In this document: in pieces, positions 32,336 to 45,000 of the stretch
How positions within the stretch are numbered: the stretch's first letter is position 1
How the letters are laid out: each line of letters begins with the position of its first letter
NCBI GenBank assembly: GCA_015680685.1
Contig: MNCI01020942.1
Location: 104,350 to 168,349, forward strand
DNA: 64,000 bases
Source: Gnetum montanum
Lineage: Eukaryota; Streptophyta; Gnetopsida; Gnetales; Gnetaceae
Direction of reading: 5' to 3'
Notes under the pieces: generated by a model
What the model was told of the DNA's origin: nothing
What the model saw: the letters and a program-made list of their open reading frames with translations, nothing else
Databases searched by the model: none
Program-made: the position numbers and the translations under genes

Positions 32336-35300
32336 TCCTGGTGTGACAATAAACCACCATTTTGCATGTGCACATAATTTAACTTGCCTGAGAACATGGA
32401 AAAATACTCTCTGTTTATTGGTAGGAGCGAGCCTGATGAATTATCAACATTTATCCGCACCATTAATCATCGATGGGCCGCACGGACAAATCGCAAGGGA
32501 CACTGACATAAATCTCATTGACCTAAGTCTATCAACAGATGATGCAGTCATAGCCTCGACACAACAAACGCTAGATAACTACCAAGGTATGACAAAGTCC
32601 CTTGACATAGAAGCTAAAAATATCACTGAAGACCCGTTGATCGAAACCCCCATCGTTATGTCTAACAATGAAACCAAGATTTTAAAACTAAGTACATTAC
32701 TACAGCCTCAACTGGCCAAAGACCTAGAGAATGTGCTTAGGGACAACATAAAGGCATTTGCTTGGTCATACACAGACATGCCTGTGTTGGATCCCTGAAT
32801 CGTCCAGCACAACATCATCCTTGATCCAAAATTGAGACCCGTAAAAAAAAGGCACGAAAGGTTAAACTCGAGGTGGCATTGGCAGTTTGCAATGAGATTA
32901 TCAAACTTTATTAGGCTGGTTTCATTCGAGCTGTCGATTACGCCGAATGGGTATCCAAAATGGTCATTGTCCCAAAGAAGAACGGAAGCATTCGCTTATG
33001 CATTGACTTCCGGGATCTCAACGTCACAACCATAAAAGATGATTTTCCCCTACCCAGCATCGATCAACTTGTCGACTCGACCGCTGGGCACGCCTTATTA
33101 TCTTTTATGGATGGCTTCTCGGGATACAACCAGATACATATTAACCCAGAGCATCAGCTCCAGACTACCTTTATGACACCATGGGGAACCATTTGTTACA
33201 TAATGATGTCCTTCGGTCTCAAGAACGTTGGGGCCACGTATCAAAGGGTGATGACATTCATCTTTAGCAATTACATGTTACACTCGCTCAACGACTACGT
33301 GGATGACATTGTGGTTAAATCAAAAACATCGGAACAACATGTACAAGATCTTGACTTAGTATTAAAACGTTGTTTAAAATATGAGTTAAGACTTAATCCA
33401 AAGAAATGTATCTTTGGAGTCAAAATAGGCAAAATGTTTGGGTTCATAGCCCCAGAAGCAAGGATACGAGTAGACCCCGATAAGGTAAAGGCCATAACAA
33501 ACCTGAAACGACCCGGCAACCTTACTGAACTTTGAGGTCTACAAGGTAGATTACAGTTTATCAGGCACCTCATAGAAAAATTGACAGATAAACTAAAACC
33601 TATGAACCACCTGGTGTGCAAAAATGTCCATTTTGAAAAGACTCCACAGTGCCAAGAAGCATTCGATAACATTAAAATGGCACTTGCCCGACTACCCACG
33701 GTCTATCCACCTCAAAATGATAAACCATTTTACATCTACCTTGCCACTTTGGATTTGTCAATCGCATCTATGCTTTATCAGAAACAAGATGATGGAACCG
33801 AAGTCCCTGTATACTACTTAAGCCATGCATTAGTTGCCCACGAGAAAAAGTATAACGACGTAGAGAGGTCATGTTTAGCTTTGATCTTTTCTTTAAGAAA
33901 ATGACGACATTACCTCTTCTGTAACCAAGTTAACATAATTTGCAAGGATAATGTGCTCAGAGCCATCATAGGAAACATTTACGAAAAAAGTCAAATAGCC
34001 CTTTGGAAAGCCATGATAGCTAAGTTTGACCTATATTACATAGCGTAATCATTAGTTAAAGGTCAAGCCATAGCAAATCAAATGGCCATGTCACCAACGC
34101 ATGATCAAGCGACAGTAGAGCTAGAATTCTCGAATGAGAATGTAAGTGCAATAGACATAGTGCCCAGTGACTATGAGGCCATTCTAAAATTTGATGGAGC
34201 ATCCACCTCTCGAGGGGGAAGTGTTGCTTCCATCATCACCTATCCCTCTGGGGAGATCAGACCCTTTGCTTACCGTTTCAACTTTCGCTGTACCAATAAC
34301 ATAGTAGAGTACGAAGGTCTCCTTAGAGGTCTCGCGGCAACACTGGCTTTAGACATCACACTGCTTGTGGTCAAAGAAGACTCACAAATAGTCTTAAACC
34401 AAGTCACAGATGTTTATACATGCAAAGCCCAACATTTACAACCATATTGTGACTTGGCAAAACACTTAATGAGGCGTTTTGAAAATATCGATGTGCAACA
34501 TGTCTCTAGAAATGATAATACCATTGTAGATGCATTAGCCACATTAGCATTAAATATATCACCAGACATGTTCCATACATTACCAAGCTCCATAACCAGT
34601 TGTGTCGAACCAATAACGAATACCCTTGATACATTGCCAATTGCATCTGTTAGTACAATACACGCGATAGAATGGTATGATGACATAAAAGAATATCTTC
34701 TGCGTGGTGAAACACCACAGCACCTAACAAATGCACAAAAGGATGCAGTATGAAAATGTTCTAAGCAGTATACCCTAGTAGGGGACACATTGTGTCGTAG
34801 ATCCTACGAAGGCATATTGCTAACATGCGTTGGTAGTACCGATGCCCAAACCATCACTGAACATGTACATGAGGGACTATGCGGAGGACACATAACGCCA
34901 AAAGCCATGGCAACAAAAATAAGACGCTTAGGCTACTATTGGCCACACATGGAGTATGACTGTCTCTCCAAGGCTAAAATATGTAGTACCTATCAAAGAC
35001 ACAGTAATCTAATCCATGTCCCACCAAATGAGTTGCATATGGCGCAAATCACGTGGCCCTTTCAAAAGTGGGGGTTGGACCTTATTGGCCCAATAACACC
35101 CTCATCTTCTGCAGGGCATAGTTTCATCATAACCGCAATAGAATATTTCACGAAGTGGGTAGAAGCTGCTTCCCTTCGAAAAACTACATCTAAACACATG
35201 TGCAATTTCATTCTCGAAAATATTGCAACCCATTTTGGCATCCCCATGACAATCATCATTAACAAAGGGCCATAATTTAGCAGTGCCAAGACCAAAACCT

Positions 35301-35907
35301 TTTGTGAAAGTCTAGGGATCAAACACTCGTTTTCATCCCCTTACTATCCTCAGAGCAATGGGCAAGCATAGGCAACAAACAAAACGATGATTACAATACT
35401 TAAAAGGATGCTTACCCAAAGCAAGAGAAGGTGGCACAAACAATTGGTATACGCATTGTGGGCATATTGTACTACACATCAGACTTCAATAGGTAAAACA
35501 CCATATAGTCTTGTTTATGGTTCAGAAGCTATTTTATCTCTGGAATTGCAGGTACCATCTTTAAGGATCACACTTTCCAGACTCCTTGACGAAGGACAGA
35601 ACAATGATCTGTGCATCATTGACCTAGACTCGGTGGAGGAAGAATGCATACGTGTGCTCGATCAAATCAAATGGTACCAAAAACAACAATGGCAGTGACA
35701 TCGGCATGACATTCATAAGCGCCCTATCAAAAATGATGACCTTGTACTTAAGGACGTTTGGGAACACCCAGACAAATTCTCAGCCAACTGGGAAGGGCCT
35801 TAGTCACCAAAGCATATGAAAACAGAGCATTCAAGCTAGCTGATATGGAAGGGCATGAGCTAGCAAATCCAACCAATCACTCATTCCTAAAGCCATTCCA
35901 CGTCTGA
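32331..35907 (+). pseudogene. pol: RT - RNase H - second RNase H - integrase of element A, broken
   Basis: Same domain order as in B. ATGCATCC at 32331 opens the frame. The conserved acceptor CTGTTTATTGGTAG is at 32411-32424 and the first downstream ATG at 32435. RT motifs: LCIDFRDLN, FMDGFSGYNQI, SFGLKNVGA, YVDDIVV (about 33295). First RNase H: FYIYLATLDLSIASM and ERSCLALIFSLRK. Second RNase H: KFDGAS, VEYEGLLRGL, VKEDSQIV, NTIVDALATLA (34185-34545). Integrase: VHEGLCGGH...CSTYQR (the second knuckle Cys is mutated to Tyr), WGLDLIGPI, IINKGPQF-like with a stop, and a stop in the NGQA region. It ends KPFHV-TGA at 35905. About eight stops or slips. Confidence 0.9.
32407..32424 (+). promoter_or_regulatory. 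Candidate 3' splice acceptor before RT in element A
   Basis: CTCTCTGTTTATTGGTAG followed by GAGCGAGCCTGATG. Conserved in B (minus, 14575) and C (42107), although the surrounding sequence differs. Confidence 0.6.
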
Positions 35908-35919
35908 ACATAGTCAGGT

Positions 35920-36460
35920 ACGTGCGAGTCCTGGATCACGACTATAAACTAATACCACAACTCGTCCTGGAATCATGATGGTAAACTGATACCATAGAAC
36001 CGTCCTAGATCACGACTATAAACTGATACCACAGCTCGTCCTAGCATCATGACAATAAATTGATATCATAGCTCGTCCTGGAATCATGATGGTAAATTGA
36101 TACCATAGAAGAGTCTTGAATCATGACTATAAACTAATACCACAGCTTGTCCTGGAATCATGACGGTAAACTGATACCATAGAACCGTCCTGGATCACAA
36201 CTATAAACTAATACCATAGCTCGTCCTGGAATCATGATGGTAAACTGATACCGTAGAACAGTCCTAGATCATGACTTAAAACCGATACCACAGCTCGTCC
36301 TGGCATCATGACGATAAACTGATACCACACAGTGTCTGTAATGACGATAAACTAGCACCCGTCTGGCATGACAGTAAACTACTACCATTGCATCCACCAG
36401 AGTTCGCTAAAACTATAAACTGGTTTGCCTCTTCACAGTCCGCTACGACTATAAACTGGC
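35920..36460 (+). repeat. Tandem array 3 of element A
   Basis: At least ten units of 36-38 bases. The alternating forms are GATAAACTGATACCACAGC/TCGTCCTGGAATCATGA and TAAACTGATACCATAGAAC/CGTCCTGGATCA. Units shorten and diverge after 36340. Confidence 0.9.
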
Positions 36461-37482
36461 AATTTCATCTCTAGTTCCTCAATCCGTGGCCACATTCAAA
36501 CTTCATCAGAATCACTGCATCCCTCGCCATCAGACGATCCCACCAACATTATTGTCACTATATACAGTGCCTGAAATCTCCTCCAGTGCCATTGTTTCAT
36601 CAGTAGCTATTTAAGTCCAAGCTTGTTTATTTACTCATGGTTTTCTTATCACCTTGGAGTTGTGTTTACAGGATGACGCTTAGAGGTATTCGCACAAGAA
36701 TGCATTTCATCATAAGCAGCAAGATGAGGCAATGTTTATAGCCCACGTGGCAAGACTAAATCAAGCTGTACACTAGTACATCCCCATTTCCCAGTACATT
36801 CCCTATCTACTCATTGACACACTTTATTCAGCCATGCGCTGATACACCCAGTACACTCAAAACTTTGAGCATGCTATTGCACACTGTAACACTTTAAAGC
36901 AGTTGCAACAAACAACATAGCACTTGAGCATGAGTACAAGATCAAAGCAAAGCTCCTAAGAAAAAAACCCTTGGCACTTCCCATAAAAGCCCCAGGCGGG
37001 AAGGCAGTTGTCTTGAAACCAAGTGCTCATGTCCAAAACAATCAAGAACATCTCGTTGTATAGCTTTGGCTCTCCACCAACAGGCTCCCCCTAAACACCA
37101 AAAAAGGGCCCTATTCCTCCAAAGAATGCAACACGTCCTCACGTGGCTTTGGTCTCGTCAACAAATCCTCTTAGACACTAGCCAAGAGTTTTGTTCTACC
37201 AAAGAATGCACATCGCACGGCTTGATTTCGAGTCCACTAAATAATGGCTGTTGACAAGGATCAGCATGATACACACCAGAGCATCCCCTTTGCCAAGCAC
37301 AATCCCTTGGGCAAGTTACCAGTCCTCACAATCGCCATTTTCCCCTTTTCCCATCCTATGGACTACGGAACACGGTGCAATGATGTCTAGTTAGGTGGCA
37401 AAGGACAAAGTCTCTATCGAGTTGCTTGTGGTGTTTTGCACTTCTTTGTTGACACTTCTCAGGTCGATTCCTCCAAGCATCA
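36461..37482 (+). other. Conserved 3' non-coding region of element A
   Basis: Homologous to 9669-10639 (reverse) and 45981-47020. No shared frame. Contains an internal imperfect duplication around CTTTGGCTCTCCACCAACA / CTTTGGTCTCGTCAACAAA, each followed by CCAAAGAATGCA (about 37063-37210). Confidence 0.65.
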
Positions 37483-37497
37483 ACAAAGAGGGGCTAA
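37483..37497 (+). other. Polypurine tract of element A
   Basis: ACAAAGAGGGGCTAA directly before the LTR start TGAAACACC. Confidence 0.8.
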
Positions 37498-38797
37498 TGA
37501 AACACCACAAAATTTTGAGCTTAGTACTTTTCCAACAAGAAGCAGGTCACTGTGACCTACAGACGACCACGGCTACATCTGGTATCAAACATGGCAACTT
37601 TGGAGACTAGATATTTAATTTCACTATCACTAAGTATACATTCCTAGTGTATACACCCAACATATACGCTCAAGTTCACATCCACAGCGTATACGCTCGA
37701 CATCCACAGCATATCCGCCCAGCATATACGTTTGAAGTTCACAACGTACATGTTCAGTGTATATGCCCAGCGTACACGACCAGTGTACACACCCCACAAG
37801 TACGCCCAGCTTGTACGACTGATGCATATGCCTAGCATGTAATCCCCGAAGACAACATGGAAACAGCACTGCAGAGCAAGACTTGGTACAAGGCAGCAAC
37901 CATCAGCGTATACGCCTAATAACCATCAGTTTATATGCCCCGGCATATATGCCCAGCATNATAACCATCAGTTTATATGCCCCGGCATATATGCCCAGCA
38001 TCCACAGCGTATATGCCCAGCATCCACAGTGTATATGCCCAGCACATCCAGCGTATACGCCCAATGTATACGCCTAGAGTCTACGCCCTCCTGATACAGC
38101 GTATACGCTCAGTGTATATGCTCAACAAATGTAACATGTTGTATATTTGTAAATTTTGTGCTTTTGCACCTGGTCAACGCGCCAAGTGTCTCCCAACCCG
38201 AGTCTAATGTCAAAACTTGTATAAAAGCCCCAATTTTTCACTAGATCCAGGTCGGTTGGCAAACTCTAGAGAAAACTAGAGAGTAGAGATGCTGAGAACT
38301 AGAGCTAAAAACCTTATACACTGGAAAACCCTGTACGCTGAGCATATAGCCTCTACGTTGTGCCTATAGTGTGAACCAGCCCACAGTCACCCCTGCATCC
38401 ACCAGGGTTTTTTGTCCACCTTGTGTCCAAGCCACAACTGCGTTAGACTGGTGCATTGTACTCTCATTTTGAAATGCCATTGTTACATTTTCTTCCTAAA
38501 ATCTGTTACAGTTTGCATTAATTGTTGCATATGTTCTGTGTACGCTCCGTTCACATTATTTACACTGTTTACGCTCTGTTTTTTGCCTGTTACGCCGTTC
38601 ACGTATAACCCAGTGTATAGCACCTCGGTGTACATTTGGGGAAATCCTTGCCTGATCCGCATGCGGACCATCCAAGGTACTCTACCTTCATTCATTCCAA
38701 CTCGCCCTCAGGCGAAGGTAGGGTCTTCTATGCATGTCCTGTGATCCCATGGTCTCTATTTCTTTGCAGCTGGAGACCAATGATTTCGGACGATACA
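37498..38797 (+). repeat. 3' LTR of element A
   Basis: TGAAACACC...ATTTCGGACGATACA. Palindrome array about 37635-38125, TATA (GTATAAAA) at about 38219. It contains one N at 37960 flanked by an exact 41-base duplication (37919-37959 and 37961-38001), which looks like an assembly artefact. Without it the LTR is 1258 bases, close to the 5' copy. Confidence 0.92.
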
Positions 38798-38802
38798 CCT
38801 GG
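38798..38802. repeat. Target-site duplication of element A, right copy (CCTGG)
   Basis: Exact copy of 2950-2954 directly after the 3' LTR end. Gene X sequence of element C resumes here in frame. Confidence 0.92.
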
Positions 38803-41285
38803 GACTTGGCTGTTTCAAAAAAATGGTTGATCCATGAGTGAGATAATTGATCTTGATCCCACAGAATATACTTGTTGTCTGCACGAACCACTAGAAACTC
38901 GGCTAAGTAGCGAAGATAATCGGCAAAGAATGCGAAAGTAAAGTGAGACTGCACCTCGACATTCAAGCACAATCACACTATCTCTTTGTGCAGGCCCGAC
39001 AACAAAAATTGGGCCCAGTTATAAAGCATGCCGGTTTCCAAGACGGTGCGCATAATACGTACAACTTCGACCCCAAGACTCCGCACCTAGGAAATGGATT
39101 TAGGAAATACTCGTGCCCTAAACAGGGGATATAATTCATTCACCTCTTCAACCTTTACCTTCGCCTGCATAGGGAATCCCTTGGCACCCTTGGCAACACC
39201 CAACCTGTCCTCTAATTCACAAACAGTATGGAGCTCTTTATGAGCCCTGTCTAAAACTACATTTATACCATCTGCTGGTACACAAAACAAGTTCGAAAAG
39301 AATTCATGCTACAAATGGAAAACTATCTTAACACCCTTAATCTGGGTGTTGTAGTAAGAGACAGACTCATTGAAAGAATCCACGATCCCGATCATTTCCG
39401 CTATTGACACATCAAGGTTCGGGGTCGTGAAGAGCTCCATAAGGCCAGCATCATCTAAACAACAAATGATGGATGGCAGGGCATGAGTGCACAACCATTT
39501 TTGAGCCTTGCTGACCTCCCTGAACTTCATTGACAAGGTAGTCTCAGTTCGTCCGGTTGCAACAGGGTCTCCGCCAAGAGGAACATCAACTGTAGGTACA
39601 ATTCGAAATCATCATATCAGTATAACCCCCGACAATTGAACAAACACATTAACACATCTAGAAAATATTGTCATTTACCTTCAGTGGTGGACTTAGATGT
39701 GCTACCCAAGTCAGAGTCACGAGGGAAGATTGATCCCTTATGTGACCAATCTCCATGCAACCATCCATGAGCTTGGCACATTGTGAATGCTCTAGAGAAC
39801 CGTTTGTGGAAGTGGACGATATCACCCTTGGTTTGAGCTAATACAGCTCCATGAAGGGTGGGACCTGCCATAAAGGTCTCTAGAGCGGTACGAGCTAGAG
39901 CGAGCCCATCATCCTCAACACATGTTTTGTTTGGATTAACTTTAGGCCTACAAATGAACGGATGTTAAAACAAAAGAAAATGCCAAATGACGGAAAGAAA
40001 CAACAAGCTTAAACGATCCTACCTATCCACCTGGTACACAGTACTAGGAGGGTTTTGGAACAATGTGTGTGCGCGTGCAGCTAAAAAGAAAGTGTTGTTC
40101 AGATAATTGTGCCTTTGCGGAAATTGGGCCGACACGCACGTTAATGGGTGAGTGGATTTTGGCCCACCAGAGGGGCCACCCTTGTTCACAAGCGGCCCCT
40201 CATCAATGTCTTCCATGAAGACTGCGACACCCTCCGTGGCTCCCGGCAACATTGCCTCAAGCACGCTCCATGCCACCAGTTCACTTAGATGCAACCAGAC
40301 CACCACTTTAAAACTGTCCAACATGAAGGCCAAGAATTCACACGCACCTTCTCTAAACCAAACCCCATTGTTGTCAACGGTCAACTCCAAGGTAGGTTCA
40401 TCGGCCTCAATGGGGCCAAACCACGTCAGTACCCCAACAAGCTCAACAACCAAGAGAAAAGGTTCAGTGTCCCTAGAAGAAACCAAAATGCCATGGTAAA
40501 TCAGCCATACATGAAAAGTAGACAAAAAACAAAATTTCATATTATAGGGCAACACTTAGAAAAATTACCAACTATTTATGCTCGGTGTATACATTGTCAA
40601 AACTGTTTACGCTCGGCATATACGCTTGGCGTATACACTGTAAAATAAGTTTACATTGAAAAAAGTTCACACTATATGCCATGAAAACAGGTCTACACTG
40701 AACCCCACTTGAAAACAATTAACTGCTAACCCTCAGCGTATACACCGTAGAAACCCTTAGTGTATACGCTGTAAAAACCCCTAGCGTATATGCTGCGTAA
40801 ACAATATATGCTGTGTAAATAGTCTATGCTGAACACTGTGTAAACAGTCTATGCTGGACACTAAAAATGACCTATGAACAGTCAGTGTATACGCTGATAA
40901 AATCATCTATACTTCATGCCAGTAAAATCATTTACGCTGCGCACTAACAACAAATTATGCTACAAACAACTTAGGCTATGTAAAGGATATGCTCAGCGTA
41001 TAGAAACCCTCTACGCTGACTGTCTACATTGGGCATATATGTCAAGGAAATTGTCTACGTCAGGCGTATACGCCAAAACCCTCTACGTTGACTGTTTACT
41101 CTAAGAAATTGGTATATATGAAAATAACTAACAGAGACAGGATCAGAGCCTAGTTGTGTGAAGATCCAGGCCACGATGGAACCCTTGGCCTAGGTAGACA
41201 CTACAGCATGGCCTCGCTCTCCTCCACGAAGGTTAGTTCAGGTCCCTTTCTCCCCTGGCCTTCCACTTCCTTGCCTTTGCCCATC
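38803..41285 (-). pseudogene. Gene X of element C, 5' half (exons 1-4)
   Basis: Minus strand. Exon 1 from ATG 41285 (MGKGKEVEGQGRKGPELTF; its donor is mutated to CTAGG). Exon 2 from 40554 to about 40021, with the FCP1-like stretch (EPFLLVVELVGVLTWFG, WFREGACEFLAFMLDSFKVVVW, MEDIDEGPLVNKGG). Exon 3 about 39948-39678. Exon 4 from about 39592 (MKFREVSKAQKWL...) to the A insertion point at 38803, continuing at 2949. As in the other copies the HAD motif I aspartates are absent (VELVGVL), so this is a family feature, not a decay event in one copy. Confidence 0.8.
40560..41110 (-). repeat. Palindrome-rich intron 1 of gene X (element C)
   Basis: Degenerate GGCGTATACACTG, AGCGTATATGCTGCGTAAACA and similar units between exons 2 and 1; more decayed than in A and B. 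Confidence 0.7.
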
Positions 41286-41596
41286 TCGGTGTCCTCTACG
41301 CTGGGATTGACAGATTTACGCTTTGATCTTTACGCCTACGCTAAGCCTCTATGCCGAAGTCTGAGTCTCTATGCTGACGCTTGAACCTCTACGCTCTATG
41401 TTTACGCTGAGGTTTAGTCATTTACATCTACGCTCAGGGTTTGGGTTTCATGCTTACGCTCACGCTTATGCTTACGCTCACGCTTATGCTTACGCTAGGG
41501 TTTAGTGGTTTACGCTTACCCTGGGTTGTCTACGCTCAGGATTTACGCTCGATATTTACGCTTGTTGAAAATTCAACAATGTGACAAATGACACCC

Positions 41597-41610
41597 CCCC
41601 CTATTTATAA
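41597..41610 (-). promoter_or_regulatory. TATA box of gene X (element C)
   Basis: The minus strand reads GCGTTATAAATAGGGGGGGG, about 315-320 bases upstream of the ATG at 41285. A tract with repeated TTACGCTCACGCTTATGC lies between it and exon 1 (about 41450-41520). Confidence 0.6.
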
Positions 41611-41819
41611 CGCTCCGACATTGCTGCTACTGCCGCCTTCCGGTTTGTACCTTTTTACCCTTCTTTGCTTATTTTAATCAAAATTTCCTAAAAAAGAAAA
41701 AAAATAAATATATTTAATACAAAATAAGTATTACCACATCCTGAATCCCTTGTAAACCAACTCCAAAAGTTCGTGTCAAACATTTTGGCACAAAACCACT
41801 CCTATGCGAATTTTTCGAT

Positions 41820-42000
41820 AAACATACGGCCCGGTATGGCCTTAAACTACCATGATGGCTCGGTATGACCCTAAACTTCCATGACGGCCCGGTATGGCCC
41901 TAAACTGCCATGATGACTTGATATGGCCTTAAATTGCCATGATGGCCTGGTATGGCCTTAAACTGCCATGATGGCCCGGTATGGCCTTAAACTACCATGC
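41820..42000 (+). repeat. Tandem array 2 of element C
   Basis: Six units of about 30 bases: CATGATGGCCCGGTATGGCCTTAAACTGC and close variants, ending at the RT frame. Confidence 0.9.
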
Positions 42001-45000
42001 ATCCCGGTGTGACGATAAACCACCATTATGCACGTGCACACAATTTAAGTTGCCTGAAAACATCGAGCAATACTTATTGCCTCATTCTACTCTCTGTTCA
42101 TTGGTAGGAGTAAGCCCAATGGATTATCAACATTTATCTGCATCATTAATCATCGATGGGCCGCACGGACAAATCGTAAGGGACATTGACATAAATCTCA
42201 TCGACCTAAGTCTATCAACAGACGATGTAGTCATAGCCTTGACACAAAAAATTCTAGATAACTACCAAGGTATGACAAAGTCCCTTAACATAGAAGTTGA
42301 AAATATCACTAAAGACCCATTGATTGAAACCCCCATCATTATGTTTGATAGTGAGACCAAGATACTAAAATTAAGTACACTATTGCAACCTCCTCTTGCC
42401 AAAGACATAGAATATGTGCTTCGAAACAACATGAAAGCATTTGCTTGGTCTTACATCGACATGCCCGGGTTAGATCCCCGAATTGTCCAGCACAACATCA
42501 TCCTTGATTCAAAATTGAGACCCGTAAAACAAAAGGCATGAAAGGTTAAACCCGAGGTGGCATTGGTAGTTCGCAATGAGATCACCAAACTTTATCAGGC
42601 TGGTTTCATTAGACTATCGATTACGTCGAATGGGTATCCAACATGGTCATTGTCCCGAAGAAGAACAGAAGCATTCTCTTATGCATTGACTTCCGAGATC
42701 TCAACGTCACAACCATAAAAGATGATTTTCCCCTACCCAGCATCGATCAACTTGTCGACTCAACCACTGGGCACGACCTATTATCTTTTATGGATGGCTT
42801 CTCGGGATACAACCAGATACGTATTAACTTGGAGAATCAGCTTCAGACTACCTTTATGACACCATGGGGAACCTTTTGTTATACAATGATGCCCTTTGGT
42901 CTCAAGAATGCTGGGGCCATGTATCAAAGGGCGATGACATTCATCTTTAGCGATTACATGTTGCACTCGCTCAACGATTACGTGGACGACATTGTGGTTA
43001 AATTAAAGACATCGGAACAACATGTACAAGATCTTAACTTAGTATTAAAATGTTGTTTAAAATATGAACTGAGACTTAACCCAAAGAAGTGCATCTTCGA
43101 TGTCAAAATAGGTAAAATGCTTTGATTCATAACCTCAGAAGCAGGGATACGAGTAGACCCCGATAAGGTTAAGGCCATAACAAACCTAAAACCATCTAGC
43201 AACCTTATTGAACTTCGAGGTCTACAAGGTAGAATATAGTTCATCAGAAGGTTCATAGAAAAACTAACAGATAAATTAAAACCTATGAGTCACTTGTTGT
43301 GCAAGAATGTCCATTTTGAATGGACTCCATAGTGCCAGGAAGCGTTTGTTAATATTAAAGCAGCACTTACCCGACTACCCACGGTTTATCCACCTCAAAA
43401 GGATAAACCATTTTACATCTACCTCGTAACTTCGGATTCATCAATCGTGTCCATGCTTTGCCAGAAACAAGATAATGGAACCGAAGTCCTTGTCTACTAC
43501 TTGAGCCATGCATTAGTAGGCCATCAGAAGAAATACAATGACGTAGAAAGGTCATGTTTAGCCTTAGTCTTTTCTCTAAAGAAATGGCGACATTACCTCT
43601 TCCACAATCAAGTTAACATAATCTGCAAGGATAATGTGCTTAGAGCCATCACAGGAAAAATTTATGAGACAATTCGGATAGCATGTTGGAAAGCCATGAT
43701 AGCTGAGTTTGACCTACATTACATAGCGCAATCATCAGTTAAGGGTGAAGCCATAGCAAATCAAATGGCCGCGTCACCAACACACGATCAAGCGACAATA
43801 GAGCCAGAATTCCCGGATGAGAATATAAGAGCAATAGACATAGTGCCTAATGACTATGATGTCATTCTAAACTTTGATGGAGCATCCTCCTCTTGAGGGG
43901 GAAGTGCTGCCACTATCATCACCTATCCCTCTGAGGAGATCAGACCCTTTGCTTATCGTTTCAACTTTTACTGTACCAATAATATAGCAGAGTATGAAGG
44001 TCTCCTTAGAGGTCTCGCGGCAGCACTGGCTTCAGAAATCACATGACTTGTGGTAAGAGGAGATTCACAACTAGTTTTGAACCAAGTCACAGATATTTAT
44101 ACATGCAAAGAGCAATATTTACAACCATACTGTGAGTTAGAAAAACACTTAATGAGGTGATTCAAAAATATCGATGTGCAACATGTCTCTAGAAATGACA
44201 ATACCATCGTAGATGCACTGGCCACATTAGCATTAAACATATCGCCTGACATGTTCCATACACTGCCAAGATCCATAACTAGTTGTGCCGAACCAATAAC
44301 CGATACCCTTGATACGTTGCCAATAGCGTCCATTAGTACAACACATGCGATAGAATGGTATGATGACATAAAAGAGCACCTTCTACACGGTGAAACACCG
44401 CAACACTTAACGAACATACAAAAGGATGTGGTACAAAAGCGTTTTAGGTAGTACGTATTGGTAGGGGACACGTTGTGCCATTGATCCTACGAGGGCATAT
44501 TGCTAACATGCGTTGGTAATACTGATGCCCAAACCATTGTTGAACAAGTACACGATGGACTATGTGGGGGACACATAGCACCAAAAGCAATGGCAACAAA
44601 GATTAGACGCTTAGGCTATTATTGGCCACACATGAAGTATGATTGTCTCTCCAAGGCTAAAACATGCAGTACCTATCAAATACATGGTAATCTAATTCAT
44701 GTCCCACCAAATGAGTTGCATACAATACAAATCACATGGCCCTTTCAAAAGTGGGGGTTGGACCTTGTCGGCCCAATAACACCCTCATCTTCTGCAGGAC
44801 ATAGTTTTATCATAACCACAACAAAATACTTCACGAAGTGGGTAGAAGCTGTTTCCCTTTGAAAAACCACATCTAAACATGTATGCAACTTCATTCTCGA
44901 AAATATTGTAACTTGTTTTGGCGTTCCCATGACAATCATCACTGACAACAGGCCACAATTCAACAATGCTGAAACCAAGACTTTTTGCGAAAGTCTGGGG

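Larger units (their letters stand above)
2955..38797 (+). mobile_element. Element A: full-length Tat-like Ty3/gypsy retrotransposon (split by element B)
   Basis: Bounded by direct LTRs (2955-4170 and 37498-38797) and a perfect 5-bp target duplication. Without the nested element B (8463-26150) and one target-site copy it would be about 18.15 kb. Order: LTR, PBS, palindrome-rich leader, gag, peptide-repeat linker, protease (split at 8462/26156), tandem array 1, antisense gene X, spacer, array 2, RT-RNaseH-RNaseH-integrase, array 3, 3' region, polypurine tract, LTR. All coding regions carry stops, so it is no longer autonomous. It is inserted in gene X of element C. Confidence 0.93.

Noticed and set aside
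35920-36460. CRISPR-like direct repeats
   Set aside because: Unit sequence and length drift, there are no unique spacers, and the context is a plant LTR retrotransposon.
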